NCBI GenBank assembly: GCA_050084515.1
Contig: CM114271.1
Coordinates: forward strand, 4,960,001 to 5,024,000
From: Blasia pusilla
Lineage: Eukaryota; Marchantiophyta; Marchantiopsida; Blasiales
DNA length: 64,000 nt
Reading direction: 5' to 3'
Shown here: positions 38,030 to 46,960 of the stretch, piece by piece
How positions within the stretch are numbered: position 1 is the stretch's first letter
Layout of the letters: every line of letters begins with the position of its first letter
Position numbers and translations under genes: made by a program
Notes under the pieces: generated by a model
Databases searched by the model: none
The model's input: the letters and a program-made list of their open reading frames with translations, nothing else
Told to the model about the DNA's origin: nothing

Positions 38030-38850
38030 TTTTTCTTTTCACTTTTCTCTCTCCAAATGAAGCTCCATACGGTGAAGTTCGAACATTTGATACATGAGCT
38101 CCAATTTTTTATCTTCTTGTTGAGCTTTCTTCTCACTTGTATCATTCAAAACTTGAATGAAGGCATTCATTGATTATATAATACTATCACTAGTATCTCT
38201 TGACTTTAATTTTTTTGTTTGGTTGTCCTGCAATACCCGTTCGGGAACATGCTTTGCTTCTTGGACTTTGTGCCGTAGGTAGACCTTCACTTGAACCCAC
38301 ATTGGATGTGTGAGTTTAAGATATATCTATTGGATGAATAGCTTGCATAGGTAGATCGCTCAATTGAACCGCAAATTTCTTGCCCTCATCGGATAGAATG
38401 TGAATAAATGACAGTTGAGACTCATTATGAATGAGATCTTCTTCACTCAAATTAAAAAAAAAATTCAACACCAACAAATTCTTAGATGTTAGTACCACCA
38501 TCACATACACATGGTCTTCCCGATCGCTTTGGTGAAGGATGTCTAAAACAGTGTATTTGAGCATAATATTCCCACTCACTTGGTTCTCCAGCCATTTGAC
38601 CTTGTTTCATTTTTTCACTCTTAAACTTTTTTACTAATCCATCTAACTTTTTTCTAAACATGTGTGGCTCATATGGTATGGTCACTTGACATCTTTCATT
38701 CATATGAATTGCAAGCGATCGCCATTGATCTTAGCTCACATTGCCTTGATTACAATGATGGAAGTAACATTCTTCATAGGAATCAAAAAGTATTCTCTCA
38801 TTCTCTTTACTCCATTATACTTTTGGTTTTTTAAGAGAGGAAGGACATGA
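38030..38850 (-). pseudogene. trihelix/Myb-SANT-like accessory gene of the Harbinger element, broken
   Basis: Reading the minus strand downward from 38850: ENERILFDSYEECYFHHC, then WRSLAIHMNERCQ, FRKKLDGLVKKFKSEK and GEPSEWEYYAQI form the helix pattern of a trihelix or Myb/SANT-like DNA-binding domain, with spaced Trp residues. A degenerate middle follows (LSEEDLIHNESQLSF). A coiled-coil tail near 38040-38160 reads AFIQVLNDTSEKKAQQEDKK and ELMYQMFELHRMELHLERE. At least two frame changes and several stops interrupt it. PIF/Harbinger elements carry such a protein, which helps transposase bind DNA. Its tail ends a few bases from the transposase end, so the two genes are convergent. A captured host trihelix gene is the alternative. 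Confidence 0.65.
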
Positions 38851-39515
38851 AATCAACTTTAATCAATATAACACAATTCATAGTGATAAGCATCATCACA
38901 TAAAAAACCCTCAAACAATGGATATGAGGCAACATGAAGGATTGGAATCATATTAGAAACCATATCGGGAAATTTTTTTTTGGTTGAGGTCATAGCTCTT
39001 TGTGAGTCGGGAACCACGGTGTTTTCTGAAACGTCGGTTGTCCTCTCTATGTAGGTCAAATATTTCTTGTACCTAGGGCACACATAAACAATTTAATATA
39101 AGCCAAATCCTTATTGAATGGTGCAAATGACTCTACAAAAAAATCAATGAGAATCTTGAAAATGAGTTTCAAGATCTTCTCATTGCGGTCATTTTGACTC
39201 TAAGAATAAGGCGTAGCAATTTGCGACGAAAAAGATATGACTATCCTAGTCTAATACACTCTCACAACTACTTTTTGTAACTCACCTTAAAAAAAAAGGG
39301 CAAAAGAGCTCTTTGGAAAACTTGGACTATCACAAAGTGGGCAAGAAATAAAGGCGTGCCCATTCACCCTAAAAGTACCCTCCAACCTTTTTTTAATATA
39401 AAAACGGAGGAAAGAGTAGGAAATAGAGCCCATTTGAGGGTTCATCACCGGCAGGACTCTATATCCGTTCCGAAGTGGCTTGTGTGGAGCCAGAGCAGAC
39501 TCGGCATATTCGGAT

Positions 39516-39541
39516 GATATGCCTCCAAACGGAGGCATATC
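39516..39541. repeat. perfect hairpin, 11-bp arms
   Basis: GATATGCCTCC and GGAGGCATATC pair exactly around AAAC. The hairpin lies just outside the Harbinger relic and beside the right GC-rich direct repeat. Confidence 0.85.
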
Positions 39542-39562
39542 GTCCCGATGTGAATTGAGTAA

Positions 39563-39645
39563 GAGACGGGCCCATGAATCCAGTCAGCTCTCCGTCCATC
39601 TTCTCCGTTCTCTCCAACAAGGGGGGACAAAGTCCCACTAGGACA
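39563..39645 (+). repeat. GC-rich direct repeat, right copy
   Basis: GAGACGGGCCCATGAATCCA, CAGCTCTCCGTCCATCTTCT and GGGGGGACAA align with 36284-36367 in the same orientation, about 3.28 kb away. More diverged than the left copy, with several C-to-T type differences. Confidence 0.8.
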
Positions 39646-39842
39646 GGCGCGTGCGAGATGTCATTGCCTGCTCGTCAGAAAGAGAGGATGGGTGTCGGGA
39701 TTCTCTTATCCATGTTGATTTTTATATGAGACGAGCGGCTTAGATGGTGGAGGCGGACGTTGTAATGGCGGATCCTACGGTGGAGGCTATGCGAGCCCAA
39801 CTGGTAGCACAAGGGAGATTGCTATAAGGAGCCGTAGAAGAG

Positions 39843-40184
39843 GTGAAAAAGACCCATCTCTATAGTCAACTTCACAATGGTCATTCGTTTGTTCCCCTAG
39901 CTATAGAGATGTATGGGGTCATGGGGAAGACCCGGAATAGGTTTGACTCGTTCCTTACAGATTGCAATCATCATCTCCACTTGAGAAATGGGTTGTCATT
40001 AGCTATCGCAATTCCCTATTGTAGGCAACGGATCTCTCTACCGTTGCAGAGTGCCCAAGCCATTGGGCTTTTGCCTCGCGCTCAAGCTATGGGAGACACC
40101 ATTTCTATAGGCCCACTTAGTGGTAGTCACCTCTCTCTAGGTGTTGCTAATATTGTGTCTGCTGTTGGTGAGTTTAGTCGATAG
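39843..40184 (+). pseudogene. possible retroelement ORF tail
   Basis: A 113-codon ORF reads HNGHSFVPLAIEMYGVMG and later RQRISLPLQSAQAIGLLPRA. This pairing of a (F)VPLAIE-YG block with a basic (R)QRIS--LQ-AQA tail resembles the C-terminal region of reverse-transcriptase polyproteins of non-LTR-type elements. The resemblance is from memory and partial. No catalytic motif is present in the window upstream, so it is at best a fragment. Confidence 0.35.
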
Positions 40185-40311
40185 GGGGTGTCCCCTTTTA
40201 TTTTTTCAGGCCGATTGTGGCCTTCACGTACTCAACTCTTTGACTCCCCCTTTTTTGTATACCAGATGGGTTTTCCATCACCCGATTTTTATCGAGTTCT
40301 CTTTTTTGCTT

Positions 40312-40668
40312 CTTGATGCACACATCCCATGCACGCAATGGAGGGGAACAAAGGAAGAGGTTGCAAACTACAAGATTTTGATTTTACTTCATTAATGGTT
40401 GCAAACTAAAAGATTTTTATTTTACTTCATTGATGCACACATCCCATGCACGTAATGGAGGGGAACGAAGGATGTAGGTAGTATGATTATCCTAATGCAT
40501 ATCACAATACTAAGTACATAATATAAACTATTCATAAAATTCTTTGGTTCAAAGTATGTTAAAACAAAAAACCAAAATTGTATTTTAAATTAAATCCAAG
40601 ATATATATATATATTGCATCTTAATAATACAAACTAAAAGATTTTGATTTTACTTCATTAATGGTTGT
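40312..40668 (+). repeat. interleaved short direct repeats
   Basis: TGATGCACACATCCCATGCA with the following CG-AATGGAGGGGAAC occurs near 40313 and 40430. A second unit, AAACTA-AAGATTTT-ATTTT followed by ACTTCATT-ATG, occurs near 40371, 40399 and 40631. The units alternate, as expected from nested duplication. Confidence 0.75.
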
Positions 40669-40892
40669 TGAGTATTATTGTGTCTTCCTTGGAAGAGGGC
40701 CCATCTATCTTTGTCTATCCTAGGAGAGAGGTAAGGACTCCCTCCAACTCCATATGCAATTTTTTTCAACAATCTTTGAAGTTCTTTTCGTCCCCTCCCT
40801 ATTATCTTTTGAGATGGGTGGACAAAGGTGGACTCTCTGGCTCTCTTTGCTTTTCTTTGCTCCTTGAAGGGATGGAGACAATTTTCCTCTCC

Positions 40893-40919
40893 ACTTTCTA
40901 GAAGACCCTTCTAGAAAGT
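40893..40919. repeat. perfect hairpin, 12-bp arms
   Basis: ACTTTCTAGAAG pairs exactly with CTTCTAGAAAGT across a 3-nt loop. It overlaps the start of the next hairpin by two bases. Confidence 0.9.
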
Positions 40920-41010
40920 AGGAGGCAAACCACCTTTTCTTTGACCCCCTCCTCAAAACTCTCTCCATTCTTTGAGGAGGGGGTCAAAGAAAAGGTGGTT
41001 TGCCTCCTAC
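40918..41010. repeat. perfect 40-bp-arm hairpin
   Basis: Bases 40918-40957 are exactly complementary to 40971-41010 (all 40 positions), with a 13-nt loop ACTCTCTCCATTC. The arm starts GTAGGAGGCAAACC and ends CTCCTCAAA. No ORF or transposon end explains it. It could arise by template switching during replication, be a foldback insertion, or supply double-stranded RNA if transcribed. Confidence 0.95.
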
Positions 41011-41526
41011 TCCCTATCTCACCTCCCCTTTTCGATCGTCAAATTCCATATTCCGATTGGCAAAAATTGGAAGAATTTTGAAAATTTATTCTTGTGAAGT
41101 CCTCTCTTATTAAGAATAATCATTTGTTCTATTCTATTCTAGTAAATCTTATCTTTTCAATTTTTTCTCGTAACCGTTGGGCATTTGACATATATATTTT
41201 GTGGGGATGAATTTTAAGAGATAAAAAATTGCTACAAGTGCCTAGTTCCAAGCGAGGGGAAATCCTTGTATGAGCGAGACACCAAAGGGTATTACTTGTG
41301 TGATTGGTATGTTTTTTCAAGCAAGATCCCATCGAATATTAGCAAGGAGATGTGAAGAAGGTTGGACCACCATTGCAATGCATGCGTTCAATCTTCTCCA
41401 TGGAGGACTTTGATCAAGTAAATAAATGTAATGAGAGACCGTATGCAGTGAACCTTAGCCTTTGGTTAATGAGTTCAGGGAAGGTGATGAACCTTCCCTC
41501 AACTCAAAGATCAACTCAACCTACGT

Positions 41527-41993
41527 GGTACAAATCCATCTTTAGAATTTTTCTCATTGACACTAGTGTGTTTCATGTGCTATATAAAGGACTATTCATA
41601 AATAATGATAAGAAAGAAAAAAACAAGGCCTTGACGTATGTGGCTAGTAGGTATATAATGTGCTCCATATATCTATATTATTAAAATAGGAGGGGTTCAT
41701 AGAAGCTACCCTCTTGCATGTCCCTTAAGGACTTCTATAGTGTTGACACATGTAATTTTAAGGGAGGAAGTTAAGCTAAGGGAAGAAGAGGATCAAATTT
41801 AGTTGAGGGGAGAGTACACATGAGAAGGGGATAGGAAAGGGAATGGAAGGGATGAAGGTACTAGGGACTAGCAAGGATTGAAGGAGGAAAAGCCATGTTT
41901 TTTCTTTCTTATTATTACTTATGAATAGTCCTTTGTATAGCACATAAAACACACTAGTGTCAATGAAAAAATTTCCAAAGATGGATTTGTACC
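41527..41993. repeat. inverted repeat with about 100-bp arms (foldback or MITE-like)
   Basis: Left arm 41527-41626 and right arm 41896-41993 are complementary at roughly nine of ten positions. Both carry GGTACAAATCCATCTTT, CATTGACACTAGTGTG, TGTGCTATA-AAAGGACTATT and AAGAAAGAAAAAA in mirrored order. Weaker pairing continues about 30 bp outward (CAAAGATCAA). The 270-bp centre contains ATCTATATTATTAAAATAGG, which resembles a Helitron 5' end. No coding capacity. Confidence 0.85.
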
Positions 41994-42035
41994 CTTTGTA
42001 GGTGTAGATCTATTGATCTTTGGGGGTAAGCCATT

Positions 42036-43739
42036 CTACAATAATAGTTTGTGATTTTTTGTTGCACTTATTATGGATGAAATGAGTTCACTTATTGAGA
42101 TCAAAACTACATTAGACACCATAGTCATATGCATAGTATCATATGTTTACTTTTTTTTTTTATAGTTCATTCAATGCTATGAGAGGATGAGTAAGTCTTC
42201 TTGTTCTCATTCCCCTACATCACCTTGAATCCAAAAACCTTTAAACTCATTGCAAACTACTCTATCACTCTTTTCAATGGTATTTTGCATATCTCTCTAC
42301 CTTGGGAGCAAAGATTACATCTCACAAATCGACCAAAATATATAATGGAGAGAAATACAAATAGAGGATAGGAAAGGTAGGATTTTTTGGTATTTCCAAT
42401 CATTGATACTAATTGTGCATTAATATGCACAATTATTATCAATGGTATACATCTTATATGGCATGAGGTGCAAGAAAAGAAAAAATCACTCAAAAACCCT
42501 CAATCAAACAATTTCAAGTAAAAAATTAATGTCAATCATCACTTATCCTCATGAAAATATAACTTTTAGAGATGTGGATTTGTACGATGGTTGAATCCCG
42601 TACATATTATGAAATGAAACTTTTTGGATCCATGGCCATAGGGTTGATTAAAAATATTGATATTATATTGAGCTTGCAACTAATTCAAATTGGATCCATG
42701 AAAAAACTTTGAGTTTGATTTGTAATCCGTGATATACGGTGTAAAATTCTCCTTATTTGGTATGGAATGAGATGGTTGATCTAGATCTATATTACATCCA
42801 AAGGATTGGATGTCTAAAAATTTTCCCTCTTTTCTTCGGATGTGAATTTACAACGTAAAAAGTGACTCCATCTCTATTTTCCTTCAAATTCCTGAAAAGC
42901 TTTTCCAAACCTCACTAAAATCAATCATTCACCCCACTACTATCCCTGTCCACTTCCAAAATTTTCCTTTTTTTAGGAAATAAACTACAACTTTCTTTTT
43001 AAATACCCTCAAAATATCTTGTATTAGGCATGATACCTTATCTAAAAGAAAACCCCTTATATCCCCTATCCTTCACTTATGAAATACAAATATGATACCA
43101 ATTGCAACCCATTTACTCTATGAGTTGCAATCTCTACATCTAAATCATATATGAGTCATAATGCATACAATCTCAACGTGTCATGAGAATTGGTCTTGCT
43201 AAGCATAATAAGGAAGATGAAATCCAAGAAGTATCACACATTTGCAACTTGAAGTTCATTTTTCAATGCTCAACATAATTAAGGAGGTCAAAGTCCCAAA
43301 TGAAAATTGAGACTAAGAGTCAAGATTTCACAGAATAGAAAACATGGAGGTGGACATATTATGGAAGGAACCCAACATTCTATCCTCTAAATTCTACAAC
43401 TATGAAGGCAAGTATGTCATTCAATCATCACCAATATTGTGGGTTTTGGCCTTATCTATCCTTCCAAACACCCAAGCCTATCTAATCTTCCTTATGCCCA
43501 TGTATCGGGTCATTTTAGATTCATGATACTTAGACCATGTGTTTGGTAGCTAACCACATCAAGCTCAACTACCTAAGCTCATAAATGCAATACAAATATA
43601 TAATGCAACATTTACAAGTCATATGCCCTCATTGAAGATACTCAAAACTCATTCAAAACATTTCTTTAGTTAGCTCATATTGAACACATGATGAATTCTC
43701 CTCATCCCCAAGGACAAACTCCATTATTATTATTATACT
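42036..43739. other. intergenic, no gene supported
   Basis: AT-rich with short motif-free ORFs. The right end may hold remnants beyond the integrase of the neighbouring gypsy relic, but I could not recognise them. Confidence 0.5.
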
Positions 43740-44340
43740 TGCTTAACTCTTTCGAGTATCTCAAAAGGTCTCTCGTATATATATATATCTTAGTGTCGTC
43801 TTATCGAAAATACTTGAAGGTACTAGATGAGATCTTAGTCTTATGAAAAAATGTTCCCCAACTTTTAATCTCATGTCTTATATATCAACGTCATCTTGCC
43901 ACTTGTAACGACATCGAGTGCGCTCTAATGATAGGAAAGCCTCTTTGAAGTCCTACCACCACTTCACCAAGAAATATTCCACCACTAGCATAAAAATTCT
44001 CCCCTAAGATGCTTTTGGTACGTCAAACCATGATGGATGCTTGGGATTGCAACCAATCACCAAGAGAACGGGTGTGCATGTTTTTGTACTTAAAATCCAT
44101 CCTTGACAAGTGACTTGTACAATCCATTTGATCTATTAGAAAATAGTTTCACACACATTCATCAAGTGCTAAATTAATTTTTTCCACTTGACTTGTTTTG
44201 TTTGAGTGATATCCTAAATTGAAAAGAAAATCAACTCGTAAGGCATTAAATAATGCATCAAAACTTAGAGAGAAATTGTGTGTCTCATTTGGATACCAAG
44301 TCACTTAGTAAGCACCAATATTTGAAGAAGTTGTGAAAGA
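43740..44340 (-). pseudogene. gypsy integrase C-terminal region, broken
   Basis: The minus strand reads LGYHSNKTSQVEKINLAL in the position of the conserved gypsy block (A)YHPQTDGQ-E-VN--L. It then reads DQMDCTSHLSRMDFKYKN where the family has W---LPLAEFAYN, and near 43750-43777 RPFEILERV, matching the conserved GPFEILERVG block after the integrase core. Stops interrupt each segment. The product would have been part of a pol polyprotein inserting element DNA. Confidence 0.6.
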
Positions 44341-44999
44341 AAAGATGAGACATTTCTTGAGTTTGTTATATTGTTTCATGTTAGGATGAAAACCCCCCTC
44401 TTAGAAACAAATCTAGCACTACCATTTAATTATGGTGATTTTCATGACTGTAGAGAGGTAAGAAAAATTACATTGATTCCTAGAAAGATCCTTTGTAGCC
44501 ACTATTTTAGGAGGTCATGGTGACTTATTACCTTGAAGCTGACATATGCGTATAGATTACCTTTTTCTTTAATGAGTGGAATTATTTTAGGGATTACCAT
44601 TTATTAGGTGTCTTGTGGCACATTTAGGTGTCTTAATGATTAATGGTGATCATAATTGGGCCAATAAGGCCAAGTGAAATGTATCACTAATGAGAGTTTC
44701 CATGTTTATGAGGCCTTTCCTTCATGTAGCTACACTTCGTTCAAATGGAGACGATACTATGTTGTAGTTTTTTAGGTTGGGTTCATTACCTACTCCATGT
44801 CCTTTATTATTTTTTGCAAATGGGTAGCCTATGCACATATGTTACTATACACTACAATGCATATTTTTGGGTTGCAATTTTCTTGCAAGAAAAATTTTCA
44901 AATATGTGGCTCTCATATGAATGTTATTTGCAAGTGCACAATATGTGGCTATCATCAACTCGTGCCGCCATTGTGACTTCCCACACTCACATGCTATTA

Positions 45000-45830
45000 G
45001 CAAGTCTCTGTAGCATCAAGAAAATTGCAAACTACCTTGCGACTATCAACCGTAATCCAATTTCAAAGTGCGATTGACTTGCAATTATGAGAAATTTTGA
45101 TTTTAAGGATTGTCTTATGGCCCCCGATATTCGTACGAATAGTGGACCAAACACTTGTAGGATAGCCCCAAAACAAATTGTAATCCAAAAATGGTGGACC
45201 TTCCTCCGTTCCCTCATTTTCCTAATTTTTAACTATACACCCTGGATTCAACCTATTTCTTCCGTTTGGACGTAGAGGAGCCTTTGTCATTTTAGGTTTT
45301 GCTTTTTTATTCCCTCTTTTTTTCCATAGATTAAGGGGGTTGGGGTATGGGTGCGAGATCCCTCTAAGAGTGGTTTTGGGAGCCCATTGGAGAGGGATAC
45401 ACGCTTCGGAGCAATAGGTGAGATGGGTGTTACTCATACTCATAATTAGAGGAATGATTATATGGCACGTGCTATGGATTGGGTTCTCCATTCCACAAAT
45501 GAATGTCTAGACACTTATTTGGAGGAGTAGAGTCACTATCTTCCTCTCAATGTTTGTGTGATAGATGTTCGAGTGTGCAGGGTGGGATTGCTATGGGTTG
45601 GGGCAGAGAGTAGAGGATGCAAATCTTGCTATTGAGGTAGCAGCTCCACCTCCAACGGAATGGTCGTGTGAGAGAAACGGGGAGCTAAGTACTCTCATGT
45701 TGGAAAGTTCAAGGATCTCAACTACAAATGAGGCGAAGACGAGGGCGAAGAATTTTCTTCGCCTTTTTTGTAAACAAGTGTGTGAGTAGTGAATGTTGTC
45801 GTGCGCATTAACCTTTGCATTTAACCTTGA
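45000..45830. repeat. dispersed repeat, copy A (inside the gypsy relic)
   Basis: Aligns in the same orientation with 49520-50250. Shared words include TTGCAAACTA, AAAAATG-TGGAC, GGAGCAATAG-T-AGATGGG, GTTACTCA, GGCACGTGCTAT, CCACAAATG-ATGT, GGACTCTCATGTTG-style blocks and TTTGTAAACAA-TGTGTGAG. A 74-codon ORF (45565-45789) ends LRLFCKQVCE. The other copy can be read similarly at its end, hinting at a lost coding sequence of unknown type. Confidence 0.65.
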
Positions 45831-46079
45831 TGGTTAAGACAATGCTACAAAGCTCTCCCTAAGGCTCTTCATGACAACAAAATCCAAGATGGAAAATGCA
45901 TGCCATTTAAGCACAAGCTCTTCATCACTCTCATCATGCCAATAATCTCCAGTTGCATCTCGGTGATTCGAGCATGGATCATGATTCGTCCCATCTAAAT
46001 CATGATTGAATATCCTAGGTCGATGTACCCTTATAAATTATACTTGTGCAACAATGGCTATCTTCTTCGTGAAGTTGTG

Positions 46080-46900
46080 AGACTCCATCAACTAATTAAT
46101 TTGGTAGTTGGTGATTACAAATGGCAGTAAAGGAATCACCAAATAAGTAACATCTAAAATGTGTGAGAGCCCACCATCTAGCTAAATAGTCATTTGCATC
46201 CTTGTACAAGTTCTACTTTGCTCTTTAGCGTTATTTGAGCGGCCAACATAATCTGATACAAACTCTCTATCCTTATCATTATGTAGAGTGAGGATATCTC
46301 CAAGCCCTAATATACTTCAATATGGGTATAGCTAGAAAGGATGTCTCCTAATTGGACTACTTGGGGATAAGTTGGGACATAGATATGTCCTTGAGCAATT
46401 GGAATGCTGTCTCTTACTCATTCTTCCAGTTCCACGTGTGATCAACTTTGTTAACAACATAAGGGGCTTTGCAATTGTGATGAATCCCTAAGTATACCAT
46501 TGATAGAAGTTTCCCAATCCCATAATTATACAAATTTGACTCATATCCATTGAGCATGGAGTGTGTGAGATGGCCCCTATCTTTATCTGATATATATCAA
46601 GTCCTCTTAGGTACATCATGTGATCCAAGTAGTCAATCTAATCATAGATGAACTTGCATTTTCCTAGACGTTGTTGCAACAGATATAATTGCAATACTCG
46701 AATCACCTCTATGAGGTGTTGCTCGTAGGTACTCTCAACAATGGTGTTGAGGACTATGACATCATTAACTTAAATACCTACAAAAATCCAAACCTTCCAA
46801 GATGTATCTATGACTCTATGAAATTTTGGTAGGGCATTTTTTAATCCAAGATCTTGAAGAACCAACATTGATAGAAATAATACTCATACCTAAATCATGG
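46080..46900 (-). pseudogene. gypsy reverse transcriptase-RNase H, broken
   Basis: Minus strand from 46860: GLKNALPKFHRVIDTSWK matches the (F)GL-NAP-TF-R block. VNDVIVL occupies the place of the catalytic Y/F-x-DD box, with the second catalytic Asp present and the first replaced by Asn. LLQQRLGKCKF and IDYLDHM match the K-S-KC-F and V-YLGH blocks. Near 46.43 kb, ETAFQLLKDI matches the EAF--LK block. RNase H is represented by RWWALTHFRCYLFGDSF and ICNHQ (46.19-46.1 kb). Multiple stops show it is dead. Confidence 0.7.
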
Positions 46901-46960
46901 GGTAAATGAAAAAAAAGGCACTCTTGTGACTCCTTAAGACTTAATATACTCAGCGCCACT

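Larger units (their letters stand above)
36483..39562. mobile_element. decayed PIF/Harbinger-type DNA transposon, ends uncertain
   Basis: Two convergent pseudogenes fill this interval: a DDE transposase on the plus strand and a trihelix-like accessory gene on the minus strand. This is the two-gene content known for PIF/Harbinger elements. I could not identify convincing terminal inverted repeats or a 3-bp TAA/TTA target duplication. The outer limits given are the inner edges of the flanking GC-rich direct repeats. Confidence 0.5.
43740..46960 (-). mobile_element. Ty3/gypsy retrotransposon relic, minus strand, interrupted
   Basis: On the minus strand the order is reverse transcriptase (about 46.9-46.4 kb), RNase H (46.2-46.1 kb) and integrase C-terminal part (44.3-43.74 kb). 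This is the Ty3/gypsy order. The RNase H-integrase gap is enlarged by the repeat at 45.0-45.8 kb. No LTR pair was recognised for it. The element is full of stops and frame changes. Confidence 0.65.
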
